From NCBI GenBank assembly GCA_000333855.2, contig CM007342.1:531583-595582 (forward strand): a stretch of 64,000 nt of DNA, read 5' to 3'. The DNA is from Endotrypanum monterogeii. Taxonomy: Eukaryota; Euglenozoa; Kinetoplastea; Trypanosomatida; Trypanosomatidae. The position numbers were made by a program, and so were the translations under genes. The notes under the pieces are model-generated. The model had not been told where the DNA came from. It did not search any database and saw nothing but the letters and a program-made list of their open reading frames with translations. Each line of letters opens with the position of its first letter. The stretch's first letter is position 1. This document shows, one piece after another, positions 41,791 through 51,982 of this stretch.

Positions 41791-42754
41791 TTGACCCCAC
41801 AAAAGAGGCGCCACCCCACCCCACCCGAACCACCGAAAGCACAAAGGGCAAGCGGAGAAACCACAGAAAAAAAAAGCCAGAACTGATGAAATCAAGGCTA
41901 AACTTGAAAAAACGAGAGCCCTGCAACGATATAACGCGGCACTGGGGTAGGAAATCGGTGGGAATTGAGATGCCGAAAAAAAGGTCAGAATAAAACAACC
42001 CGACATCACGTCATCGAAAAGTATTCCACCGCATCGTCCTAAGAAATGGCAGAAAAAAAATTAAATATCTGTAATTTTGAACCGCCTATACCCTGGAGAT
42101 ATTTTGCGTTGGCAAAAGTGACTTTATCAGTTGAACTATTACTCTGTGGGTGCTGCATGCCACAGGTCTTCTTCACCAGGACCCCTCATCACGTAGAGCA
42201 TCGATGGCACAACGGCGCGAAACGCCCTAGACGATGGGGACGCCACCAGCCCCCCGCATGGGGGGTAGCGGCCGCGGTGAAAAAAATGTGGCCAGCATTT
42301 TAGTAGAGGCGCAATTTCTGGGGTGACTAGGGAAACAAAACGTCAGTGAAGGTATTGATAGAAGGGGATAACAGCTAGAGGCAGCCACCGGAAACGCTAT
42401 GTATTTTAAAAGAAGGTGCAACAATACCCATTACAGCTTGAGAAATGAAAGGGGTTCTTTGTTTTCTTCTTGGTTCCGCATCCCCTTTCCCGTTCTATGA
42501 ATGAAGCTTTATCTGATCCATGCACCGTTTGCCCCCTATTCGCTCTCCGGCTGGGGTTTGTTATCGGGAAACCAGGGGTCTTAGGTCAGCGGGTGCGCAC
42601 TTTATTCGCCTGGAACCGAGAGAACCTCCATGGTGTAATTAGTGCCTTTGAAATCGTTTAGGGGAAGCAGAAAAAGCAAAGGGTGAAAGGGACTATGAAA
42701 TAATATATATATTTTTTTGTAAACATAAACACTTTTCGTCCAGCGTCCATCATT

Positions 42755-43020
42755 CGATCTCGGGGGGTGCATGCCCCGCCGGGGGCCGCTTTGGGCCGGG
42801 AACGGAGGCGGCACATTAGAAACCCCCCGGGGAGCCCTTGGGAATTCCACAGGGGGATTCCCAGCATCAATGCCATGGCTTCTATTGTTTTCGCCTGTTG
42901 CACGAAACCCTGCCCCGGACCTTCCAGTTGCTGGCCCCCAGGCACCGCCCGCCCACAAAAGCAAAGCACCAACCCCGCAGCATATTTTCGGCCAACAAAA
43001 CCCCAGAGAAACATGGGGCG
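42755..43020. other. Second GC-rich pocket in the strand-switch region
   Basis: A sharp change from AT-rich flanks to sequence with GGGGGGTGC, CCCCGCCGGGGGCC and CCCCCCGGGGAG, passing into C/A-rich sequence towards 43010. It resembles the other pocket in style but not obviously in sequence. Confidence 0.45.
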
Positions 43021-43959
43021 ATACTACTCGCTATTGTCGCATGGAATAAATTTATTATGCTCATCCTTCTTGTGTAGAGTAAGCAGCAACAAAAAAACTA
43101 GAATTAATCCTTCCAAGCCTGAAAATGCAACTGTCCATCAATGAGGAGAGTAGATAAACACATGTTTCTGTAACTCCACAAAAAAAAACCATTTGTGCAT
43201 CGAAATTCAATAGCGTATTCCAGAAATCCAGAAAGAAACGAAACTAACATTGATATGCCCCCTCATTCAGGAGAGATGTTGCAGACTTTTTTCAACGTCG
43301 CTCTCTAAAAGTTGCACGCGCAAACACGCCACAGATAAGTGGATTTTTCTTGTGTACATTTTAGGTCTTTGTAAATGATTTTTTCCACGAAGGATATTTA
43401 CTGATTTGAAAAAAAAAACCTTTGAGAAGTAAAAACAGTAAAAGCAACAGGCTTAGGCGGCACAAAACGCCGAGCAATTTTTGCGGTGGGTATTCTCAAC
43501 AATTTTTCAACCCTACACTAGTTTATTTTACATCTGAAAGTTTTACCTTTTCTGTGAAACGGTTGAATGCAACTCTGCTACGCTGGACATTTCTCCAATG
43601 AGATTATATAATATATATTTTTCTAGATGACAATTGAATATCGTCGAACACGGGTGCGCCCACACGGTGTGCAATGAAAAAGTAATTGGATGGGATTAGT
43701 AGAACCTGTTTAATCTAGAGCTTCCGCGCATCCGGCGCATCAACTGAAGATTCATTTTTTTCATGATTCTGTAAATGAATAATTCTCTCGAAATAGATTG
43801 CGCTCCCCCAATTGTTTTTCTGATTCCAAATTGCTCAAGATACTGTTTACCGGAAATTTTCCCAGGACTTCTAAGTTTTACGTTTCCTTTGAAAATGTTT
43901 TGGGATTGGCTTGCTTTTCAGATGGTATAAGGGCGTCGAATATGTCGGTAGTATGTATG

Positions 43960-44285
43960 AGACAACTGGTTGCGCAGGGGTCATTGTGGGTCGTGTTGTT
44001 GGTTTGTGGTATGTTTTACTGGTTATTGTGCTTTTCCGCTTTCGTGTTCCTTTTCTGTGGGGGGGGGTTTGGTGGTGTTGGCGCCTCGGGGTGTTTTTCT
44101 GGGTTTGCGGGTGGGGGGGGGTTGCGTGTTTGTGGGGGATGGTTGGGGGGGCTGGTTTGTGTGTGGAAGGGTAAAAGGTTGCGGCTGGATGTGGGATGGC
44201 GTGCCCTGGGGAAGGATTTTTTTTCTTTGGGCTTGGCGTTTTGTGCGTCGGCTGGGGGGGGGGGGCTGTGTTTGTTCCTTTTCAG
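43960..44285 (+). promoter_or_regulatory. Right G/T-rich arm (G/T on the plus strand) of the strand-switch region
   Basis: The plus strand is almost only G and T, with G-runs at 44058-44067, 44111-44119 and 44251-44262 and little A or C. It is G/T-rich in the direction of rightward transcription, the mirror image of the arm at 40890-41310. Function as a promoter is inferred. Confidence 0.45.
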
Positions 44286-46842
44286 ATAGGAAGCGGGCTG
44301 GCTTCAAGTCTCCCAGAACAGAATGATTTTAGAGTATTTCGCGTAAGCGCTAGTTGTGGCAGAAGAAAATAATTTTTTTTTGTTAATTCTATGGTCTTTT
44401 TCTGTTTCATTTGATGGTTGTTTTCGGTAGCGTGTGCTGCGATCCCCTCCCCCTTAAGGTGGGGGAATACAGTTACCTGAGTTTCAGTAAAGGCAAAGGG
44501 AAACGCAGCGCCTCACAATGCCGGGATGGCTTCTATGAAAGAAAAAAAGACGGGCACCACCGGTGTGCGAGAAAAAATTAACGAAGACATGGAGGGGAAA
44601 AAAGCTAGACATGCCGTTGATAAACCAATTCAACTCAAAGGAAAATCACAGGAAACGTGGAACCAACCACCTTCGGGGAGCGAATCCAAGTTTCTGAAGA
44701 TCTAGAGAACAGAAGCGCAGAGCGGCAAGCGTAGAAAAGTATGCCCAGAAATATAAGGGTGGTGTGTGGTCGTGGAAAAAATTGTTCGCGATGCGGCTCG
44801 TGATGTGCGGTTGGTTGGCTTCCTTGGCGCGGGGTCGTCTTCTCAACTACCGGGGGGGGGCCACAATGGAGAGGAAGCGAAAGAGAGCAGGAGCATCCCC
44901 ATTCGTGAGGATGTTGATACGCAAAGGGCACTGGTAGTTTGATGCGCTCAAGGATTACTTTGAGTTTGGGAAAAATTCTATCCACGAAACTGGGGGAAGC
45001 CCCCCCCCCCGTCCCAGGGGTTTGCTTCTCATACATCGGAAGGGTTTTCAATATCAAGCTAGGAAGACAAAAGGCGTAGCAAACATGAATCTCGCTTCCT
45101 GAACGTAAAGCCTTTCCTGTGGGTCATCGTTTCACATCAAAGCTCAAGGTGACGGAAGAACCTGTTTGTGCAGTTTCACTTAGAGGTTCGATGACGATTT
45201 CCATTTCGCCAAAGTACGGTGTTGTTATTTACAGTTTGTCTTACGTCAAGTTCTGTGCGCCCCATTCGCACATCTGCTGAAGCCAAAGTGCATGCATGGG
45301 GACCAAACTGATAAGCTCGCAGTCTAGGCTTGTCATAGACGTGCGTGATATCAGCTGGCGTCACAGTATCTGACGTGCAGATGGATAATGAAACGGTGAA
45401 TGCGACTGTCTCCTCACTCAACAGCCTGCCATCTCATTGAATAAAGTTTCAGACGAACGAGAGTGCTAAGCACTTTTCAATAAAGGAGGCCACTTCAGCG
45501 GCATCGGAACTTTCCACGTTTGGTTAGGTTGCAACGGGAAGCTGTCTGAGGCACAGCTCACTGAAGAATTCAAGCGGGGCTGTATGTTTTGACAGCTAGG
45601 GTTGTGGTTTCTGTAATCGACTGGTGGCTACACGGGGGAGATATCGTAGCAACGAGTGGTTATTTGCAGTCGTGTCGATCATTGATACGGAATTGCTTGT
45701 TGCGAAATGAATAAGAAAAGTTGAGCAACTGTTTTTGTTAAATGAAGAATGGTGTATGGCAATAGCTAGGGAACGTGTTGCCGTAGAAGCAGTCTACGGG
45801 GAGGTAAACTCACCACAGCTCATGCTGATCTTCGCAGATACTGTCCATGGGGATGATAAGAAAAAATATTCACGGATGATCAAATGAGATAAAAAAACAA
45901 GGTGTTTCCGAAAGGAGGAAGCTTCGCTACTTCTCATCATACCAGGTTTCTCGTAAACTGGGACTCTAAGTGATATACATAATGTACGAGTACTGCGGTC
46001 ACTGACATTAGCCGGAGGATCTTTTAATGGTTCAAATGCTTCAAAACTTCAAATGGGGAAAGAAAGCATGTTCGCTGAAAGTTATTGCGTCAGGCTGATC
46101 GGATGACATTCTCAAGCTCATGCTCTGCTTGCTTTGTGTATAGGATCTGATCTTGTAGGGCATATGAACCAACCATTCATGGTAAGAGTTCGTAGATTTG
46201 TTGAAGGCTTCAAAGCTAGTGTTCCACGAGGTAAGAAGCGCGAAAGCAAAACGATGGGATAGATTCACTGGAGTTAGAGGCTTGGTTTCTGGTAGGTGAA
46301 GAGGTTTGTTGATGTGGTGAGAGTTGTTAATTATCCCAGCTAAAATTAATTTTCTTCTACATAGCGAGAGCAACTGAAACACCGTTTTCAATACAAAAGA
46401 AGAGGTTCTTCAGTCTGTTAAAGTCTGGCTGTTTTCACCCCGATTGACTCTTGCTGAAAAACGTTGCCAACGGAACTGAAAAGTTGCATTCCGCTAGCGA
46501 TTCGCAGCTTGGACATTTCTTTCTGAACTGTTGCACAATTAAAAAGTTGCATATGCTTCACTGCCCCGCGAAGGCAATGGGGGTACAACTACCTTCATTT
46601 CCCCATGCAATAATGCTTTTTAGCTACAAACATTCAGAAGAGGCGTTCCAACATATTTCAAAAACAAAATCTCAGCTTTACTGACCTTTTAGGTTCCCGA
46701 GATTACAGGTGCATGTTTAGTACACCTTGGAATTTGTTTCTGCTGGCTCCTAATCGGTAGGAATTGAAAAACAGTGCCCAGAAGCATCAAGTGCACTTCC
46801 CACCTTTCTTTTCTCACTTGGGCACTGCTGTTGTGAACCAAA

Positions 46843-46844
46843 AG
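46843..46844 (+). promoter_or_regulatory. Predicted trans-splice acceptor AG for the SLP phosphatase
   Basis: The tract CTTCCCACCTTTCTTTTCTC (about 46796-46815) is followed by the first AG at about 46843-46844, giving a leader of about 39 nt. Confidence 0.4.
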
Positions 46845-46883
46845 AAAGTGGAAGCAATACAGCAGGTTGTGACGCAAGGACCA

Positions 46884-47972
46884 ATGAGTCTCTCTGCGTT
46901 GAAGGTCGGACGTTTCTATGGTGTTTTAATTGCCGTTTTCTTTCTTCTGCTATTTTCGCGCCGTGCCTACTGCGAGAATCAGCTAGTCGAGATTCATCGG
47001 ATCATCGCAGTTGGAGACGTTCATGGCGACGTAGAGAATTTTCTGAAGGTTCTCCGTATTGCAAATGTGGTGGAAGACACTCCAATGGGGACGTCGGATG
47101 TCCTCAGTCACCCACCGCGTTGGAAGTACTCGCACAGCGAACCAAACGGCCCAACTATGAGGACGACTCTTGTTCAAGTTGGAGACTTGATAGATCGTGG
47201 CGAAGAGGACTTACAGGTTCTTAACGTTGTCATTGCTCTCCAGGAGCAAACAGCGCAATCGGGCTCCAGAGACAAGGTTGTGCTGCTCATTGGAAATCAT
47301 GAGCTTTTGAATCTTCAAGGATATTACCATTACGTCAACAAGAACAACTATGGTGGTTTTATGAGTAAGGCACTCCGTGTAGAAGGAATGAAGGCCACCG
47401 GTGCCTTTGGCAAGTACATTATAGATAATTTCAAGACTGCACACATAGACGAAGGAGTCTTATTTGTTCACGGTGGTATCGAAGCAAGGATGAACATTAA
47501 AGATGTAGAGAAGCTCAATGTAGATGTCCGTGAGGCTTTGCGCCAACGCGACTTCCAGTATTCACATCTTCGCAGCAGTGGGCCTCTCTGGACGAGGAAA
47601 ATGATACTGGAAAGTATGAGTGACGAATGCGCAGATGTGAGGGCGGCACTGAAACAACTTAACGCAACACGCGTTGTTGTTGGCCATACACCACAAGAGT
47701 CAGGTCACATTGAGCAGTACTGTGATGGGCAGGTCTTTGGTATCGACGTGGGCATGAGTCGATGGATGTATAACAAGGTTGCAGCGGTAGAGCTTCTTTT
47801 TTTAAAGTACAAGGACTCGATTACTGGCATGGGCTCTGTCTCATTTGCAGCCAGCGAGCTCCGTGAAGGGGCTTCCATGAGGCGCTACACAGACATCAGC
47901 GAAATAAACCGTCTCAATTCAATAGGCGGTGGTCAATCGACCCAGGAGGGCGAAGTTGACGATGACTTGTAA
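46884..47972 (+). CDS. Shewanella-like protein phosphatase (PPP superfamily) with signal sequence
   Basis: A 362-residue metallophosphatase. The PPP metal-binding motifs are all present: GDVHG (44-48), GDLIDRG (100-106), GNHE (137-140) and HGG (196-198), with a further VVGHTPQ motif. The sequence after GNHE (LLNLQGYYHYVN), together with GPLWTR, is characteristic of the Shewanella-like (SLP) subgroup rather than PP1/PP2A. The N-terminus (GVLIAVFFLLLFSRRAYC, about 13-30) is a signal peptide or membrane anchor, so the enzyme probably enters the secretory system. The frame is open upstream to 46764 from a TTG, but the ATG at 46884 places the hydrophobic segment properly. Codons are AT-richer than in later genes. 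It is the first gene of the rightward block. Confidence 0.88.
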   Translation: MSLSALKVGRFYGVLIAVFFLLLFSRRAYCENQLVEIHRIIAVGDVHGDVENFLKVLRIANVVEDTPMGTSDVLSHPPRWKYSHSEPNGPTMRTTLVQVGDLIDRGEEDLQVLNVVIALQEQTAQSGSRDKVVLLIGNHELLNLQGYYHYVNKNNYGGFMSKALRVEGMKATGAFGKYIIDNFKTAHIDEGVLFVHGGIEARMNIKDVEKLNVDVREALRQRDFQYSHLRSSGPLWTRKMILESMSDECADVRAALKQLNATRVVVGHTPQESGHIEQYCDGQVFGIDVGMSRWMYNKVAAVELLFLKYKDSITGMGSVSFAASELREGASMRRYTDISEINRLNSIGGGQSTQEGEVDDDL

Positions 47973-48325
47973 TTATACCATCAAAAAATTATCGAATCCT
48001 TCCCCCCAAAAACTGCGGGCTAAAGTAGCGTCTATAAAAAAAAAAACAGTCAACGCCCATTGTGCTCTGGTTTTTGCTTTACTCATTTTTGCATTTTCGT
48101 GAAGTCTTTGCTTTTACCCTTGCAGGTGCAAAATTTTGAAAGACACAATATGTCGGCCCTTTGGATCTTCCCACCAAATCATCGCCAATATGTGTAGATC
48201 GCTGAAAAAGAGAATGTCGTGTCTCTAGAAAGGCGCTCCTGTTGCATAACAGCTTTGGTCCTGCACTTTCCAGAATTTTTTTTTCCACGCCAAAAGCCTC
48301 TTTTTTTTTTCTAGGTCAAGTACGA
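47973..48325. other. Intergenic region between phosphatase and helicase genes
   Basis: About 350 bases, no gene. It contains A-runs near 48038-48048 and the strong pyrimidine tract of the helicase acceptor at the right end. Confidence 0.65.
48313..48314 (+). promoter_or_regulatory. Predicted trans-splice acceptor AG for the RNA helicase
   Basis: CTC followed by a T-run (48298-48310) and CTAG; the AG at 48313-48314 leaves only 11 nt before the ATG at 48326. This sets the start and excludes the upstream TTG frame. Confidence 0.65.
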
Positions 48326-51300
48326 ATGCATCCAGGTGGACAATACAAAGGCGACCAGTATCGCAGGCGGGCGAATAATAGCCAATCGGACTCTCAAGCT
48401 GGGCACGGGAACAGTCAGCAGCTACCGGGAAGGGCAAGTTACAATGCTGGTTCCCGAGGCGACAGAGGGCGGGGCAACGCTTGTTTCCACCAGGGGAGAG
48501 GTAAACAGCAGGGCGACTCTTTCTCGGGACATCACGGAAACAGAGGAGAGGTGATCTCTCAGCCGCCGAAAGGTGTGGATCCGCCAAAGGCACCGACAGT
48601 TGACAAAAATGATCTCGCGACATGGCGAAGGAAAGACTTCCACGAGTTGGTGAAAGCTTTCGTTGACGACAAGGGATCCAGCGAGCTTTCATTTCCCTCC
48701 ACACTGACTCCCAGTCAACGGAATATTGTACATCGAATCGCCATGTCATTTAATCTCGATCACAAATCCAGTGGAGAGGGTGCTAGCCGGACGTTGAAAC
48801 TCACAAAATTTGGCGTAGCAATCGATGCGGTAAGGCGGCAGCAAGACGCGGCAGAAGGTGGCATTCGCTTGAAGAGCATCGACGGATATCAAGGAGCACA
48901 AAAACTCGAACACGACTACCTTTCTGAAAGCGACATTGTTTCGCTTGCCGAGGAGCTTAAACCACATAAAAACAAAATGGCTGCTGAAATTAAGGCTGTT
49001 GCCAATACGCCATTTATGAAAAAGCGCTTCCGAGCGTATCAGGGAGGACTTCCTGTGGTGCCAAAGCTCAATCGACCTATCAACAGCACTCAAATCCAAC
49101 AGTTTCGTATGTCACTTCCGGCCTATAAGCATGGCCCAAAAATTATCCAATCCGTCATGAATAATTCGGTGGTTGTTGTTTGTGGCGATACGGGCTGCGG
49201 CAAAACAACGCAGATTCCGCAGTTACTTTACGACTCTGGGATTTTCGACAAGCATCACGACATCATCTGTACCCAGCCTCGTCGAATCAGTGCACTCTCA
49301 GTTGCGCAGCGTGTTGCAACTGAACGGGGTGAAGCCTGCGGAGGGAGCTGCGGGTACGTTATTCGGTTTGAGAATATGACCAGCTCGGAGACGCACATTA
49401 TTTATCAAACTACAGGCATTCTGCTTCGTCGTCTTCACACCGAGCCGGAGCTGAAGGGTGTCGCGTGCATCATTGTCGATGAGGTCCACGAGCGCGATGT
49501 AGAAACAGACTTTTGTTTACTGCTGCTGCGCGATCGGCTGCATGAGCAGCAAAAGCATCCCGAAAAATACCCACTCCAGCTCAAGCTTGTAGTGATGTCG
49601 GCAACAGTGCAGGTTGACGCGCTTGTGTCGTACTTTTCGGGATACAATAGCTGCCACGATATCCCACTCATTACAATTCCCGGCACACTGTTTCCCGTGA
49701 AAGAGTTCTTCTTGGAGGATGTCTTGAGCAAGGTTGGCGCCTCGGCATCCGCCGCGCCGGCGATGGGGCTGAGTGCCAACCAGAAGCAAGCGAGGCAGCG
49801 GGTTGCTGACGTCCCACAGACTGAGGGCAATGAGCAGTTGTACGAGCAGCTGAAGTCGGTGGTATTCGACACTTTTGACAGAGATGTCGAGGCACTTGTC
49901 CCCTATGATCTTCTGTGTAATTTGATCAAGAGGATTCACGAGGAGTCTCGTTCTCGTGAGGAGAGCATTTTGGTGTTTCTGCCTGGGTGGTCTGCGATTT
50001 CCGCTATTGCCAACAGACTCAAGCGCTTGCCACTTGCCAGGGAACTGTCTATTTTGATGTTGCACTCGAGTCTCACAACCGCAGAGCAGCAGCGTGTTTT
50101 TGACCGGCCACCAAAACACTTTCGCAAGGTTGTTCTCGCGACCAGTATCGCGGAGACAAGTATCACCATCGACGACATTGTTTATGTTATCGACAGCGGT
50201 CTCGTTAAAGGGACGTCTTACGACCCCATGGGCAACACTAGCGCTCTTCGGGCGACGCTGATCGGCAAGGCCAACGGGGTGCAGCGACGGGGCCGCGCTG
50301 GGCGCTGCCGACCTGGTGTATGCTATCATCTGCTTCCCAAGCCGGCGTACGATGATTTGCCTGACTTCCTTCCCCCAGAGATCGTTCGGTCTCCTCTCGA
50401 GGAGGTATGTCTGCAATTGAAGGCCATCCAGCCGGACCAGAAGTGTGCGCAGGTATTATCGCGGGCGATGAGCGCACCGCCGATAGAGGCCATAGAGCAC
50501 GCAGTACAATTTTTGACCGACATGGGCGCGTTTACTGCCGAGGAGAAAATAACTAACCTAGGAAGAGCTCTGGCGGAGCTTCCGACGCACCCCCTCCTGG
50601 GCAAGATGCTCTTCACAGCTGCCTGCATGGGCGTCCTGGACACAATCGCAACGATTGCCGCTGGTCTTTCGGTAAAAACACCATTTATTCGCCCGCAGGC
50701 GTTTGAGAAGAATGCTTCCAAAGAAAATCTGCTTCGTATCGACAACAGCCTGCTATCGGATCACTTTTGCGTAGTGACTCTCTTTACGGAGTGGGTTCGC
50801 AGCGGCCGAAGTGCCCATTATGCCGCTTCTCATTTTGCTGAGAGCAACACGCTGCGCTCTTTGGAGCGAACGAAAAAGCAGTTCATCAGGCTGGTGCTCC
50901 AGTCGTCCTTTGCCAAGGGGATCGTGTCCCCGGAGACTCGATTATCGCGATATGCAAACAACAAGGGTCTTGTGAGGCTCGTGCTCCTCTGGTCTTTGTA
51001 CCCGCGTATCGCGAGCATTGAATATCGCGCCAATCGGGGCGGGCAGATACCTCAGGTGTTTTGCTGGGATAACAAGTCTGCAGCGTTCTCCATGAATTCT
51101 GTACTGGCTTTCTACAAGCGTAAAGACTTTTCCGGTAACACGTTTGTCGCATACTACGATCGAATGAATATCGAGGCGATGCTGAGTATTTTTGACGCAA
51201 CGGCCGTCTCGCCGATCGACGTTTTGCTTTGCCTGCGCCAGCTCACGGTGCGACCGCTGCTTGACGTACCTACGATCTTCTTGGAGGACACTGAGAGCAA

Positions 51301-51982
51301 GCTCGCGCCCTCGGCGTATTTCGACGTGAACAGCTTGCCAGACAAGGAGAAATACGCGGCGATGTTTTTCGATGGAGACAAGAAGTTGTATATTGCCCCG
51401 AAGAAGCTGGCCAGCGTTCTCCAAACCGCGCGAGACTGCTTGGATTTTTTCCTTGCTATGGCCATTAAAAATGTTCGCGCCAATAAGTTCCCAGATTCGC
51501 TTGTGCGTATTTTAGGTCACCTTGTGGGGTACCCCATCACTGGCGGTGATACCCCTGCGTTGTCCACGGAATCAGTAATATACCAAGATCCTGCGATCCA
51601 ACAAGTGCAGCTTGCCAGCGAGCATCTACCCGTATTTGCCCGTCGTGAGAGGCCAGAGGACGCGGACGATTCCGACGACGAGGCACCGCTCATAGCAGAC
51701 GACGACGACGACGACGACACATACCTTAGGCAGCTGGATGTGAAGCAAAAGGCGTCAGTGACGGCTGCCTACGGTGACTTGGCGGTGTTTCGCTACGACA
51801 GTGTTGCAGGACTTTTGCATGCTGCGAAGAGAGCGGAGGAATCATCGGCTGTACCGGAAGAAAAAATGGAGGGACAGCAGGCGAACGTTGCCGCTGACGA
51901 CGACGAGGACGAGGACGAGGAAGAGGAGATCATCGTCGCTAACTTGAATCTGTTGAGGATGTCTGGTTTTCAACACGCGTGA
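48326..51982 (+). CDS. DEAH/RHA-type ATP-dependent RNA helicase
   Basis: A 1218-residue helicase. Residues 1-80 are Arg/Gly/Gln/Ser-rich with RG motifs (RGDRGRGNACFHQGRG), suitable for RNA binding. The helicase core has GDTGCGKTT (Walker A, about 287-295), TQPRRISA (motif Ia), DEVH (385-388), SAT (425-427) and QRRGRAGR (653-660), followed by the HA2 winged-helix and OB-fold regions usual for DEAH/RHA helicases. A long insert lies between motif III and the second RecA domain. The C-terminus has two acidic runs, DDDDDDD near 1125-1131 and DDDEDEDEEEEI near 1192-1203. Related proteins act in splicing, ribosome assembly, translation or RNA editing; which applies here cannot be told. Confidence 0.95.
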   Translation: MHPGGQYKGDQYRRRANNSQSDSQAGHGNSQQLPGRASYNAGSRGDRGRGNACFHQGRGKQQGDSFSGHHGNRGEVISQPPKGVDPPKAPTVDKNDLATWRRKDFHELVKAFVDDKGSSELSFPSTLTPSQRNIVHRIAMSFNLDHKSSGEGASRTLKLTKFGVAIDAVRRQQDAAEGGIRLKSIDGYQGAQKLEHDYLSESDIVSLAEELKPHKNKMAAEIKAVANTPFMKKRFRAYQGGLPVVPKLNRPINSTQIQQFRMSLPAYKHGPKIIQSVMNNSVVVVCGDTGCGKTTQIPQLLYDSGIFDKHHDIICTQPRRISALSVAQRVATERGEACGGSCGYVIRFENMTSSETHIIYQTTGILLRRLHTEPELKGVACIIVDEVHERDVETDFCLLLLRDRLHEQQKHPEKYPLQLKLVVMSATVQVDALVSYFSGYNSCHDIPLITIPGTLFPVKEFFLEDVLSKVGASASAAPAMGLSANQKQARQRVADVPQTEGNEQLYEQLKSVVFDTFDRDVEALVPYDLLCNLIKRIHEESRSREESILVFLPGWSAISAIANRLKRLPLARELSILMLHSSLTTAEQQRVFDRPPKHFRKVVLATSIAETSITIDDIVYVIDSGLVKGTSYDPMGNTSALRATLIGKANGVQRRGRAGRCRPGVCYHLLPKPAYDDLPDFLPPEIVRSPLEEVCLQLKAIQPDQKCAQVLSRAMSAPPIEAIEHAVQFLTDMGAFTAEEKITNLGRALAELPTHPLLGKMLFTAACMGVLDTIATIAAGLSVKTPFIRPQAFEKNASKENLLRIDNSLLSDHFCVVTLFTEWVRSGRSAHYAASHFAESNTLRSLERTKKQFIRLVLQSSFAKGIVSPETRLSRYANNKGLVRLVLLWSLYPRIASIEYRANRGGQIPQVFCWDNKSAAFSMNSVLAFYKRKDFSGNTFVAYYDRMNIEAMLSIFDATAVSPIDVLLCLRQLTVRPLLDVPTIFLEDTESKLAPSAYFDVNSLPDKEKYAAMFFDGDKKLYIAPKKLASVLQTARDCLDFFLAMAIKNVRANKFPDSLVRILGHLVGYPITGGDTPALSTESVIYQDPAIQQVQLASEHLPVFARRERPEDADDSDDEAPLIADDDDDDDTYLRQLDVKQKASVTAAYGDLAVFRYDSVAGLLHAAKRAEESSAVPEEKMEGQQANVAADDDEDEDEEEEIIVANLNLLRMSGFQHA

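Larger units (their letters stand above)
40248..46883. promoter_or_regulatory. Divergent strand-switch region, predicted RNA polymerase II transcription start region
   Basis: All genes to the left are on the minus strand and all genes to the right on the plus strand, so this 6.6-kb gene-free stretch separates two diverging transcription units. In trypanosomatids such divergent regions are where polymerase II starts in both directions and where modified or variant histones accumulate. The composition is unlike the intergenic DNA: much is plain AT-rich sequence, with two strongly skewed arms (listed separately) and several GC-rich pockets. Microsatellites common elsewhere are almost absent. No frame with an ATG and normal protein composition was found. 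Confidence 0.8.

Noticed and set aside
41511..41998. Overlapping frames of 150-160 codons on both strands over the GC-rich pocket
   Set aside because: Stop codons are rare by chance in GC-rich DNA; the products are Gly/Pro/Lys-rich with no fold signal.
43798..44289. A 163-codon Gly/Val/Trp-rich plus-strand frame in the strand-switch region
   Set aside because: Its composition follows from the G/T-rich sequence; no domain, and no splice acceptor in front of it.
45176..45421. An 81-codon minus-strand frame in the strand-switch region
   Set aside because: It begins with TTG and has no internal start near its beginning; the sequence looks more protein-like than its neighbours but is too short to support.
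46041..46391. A 116-codon minus-strand frame at the right end of the strand-switch region
   Set aside because: It begins with TTG, not ATG, and has no recognisable domain.
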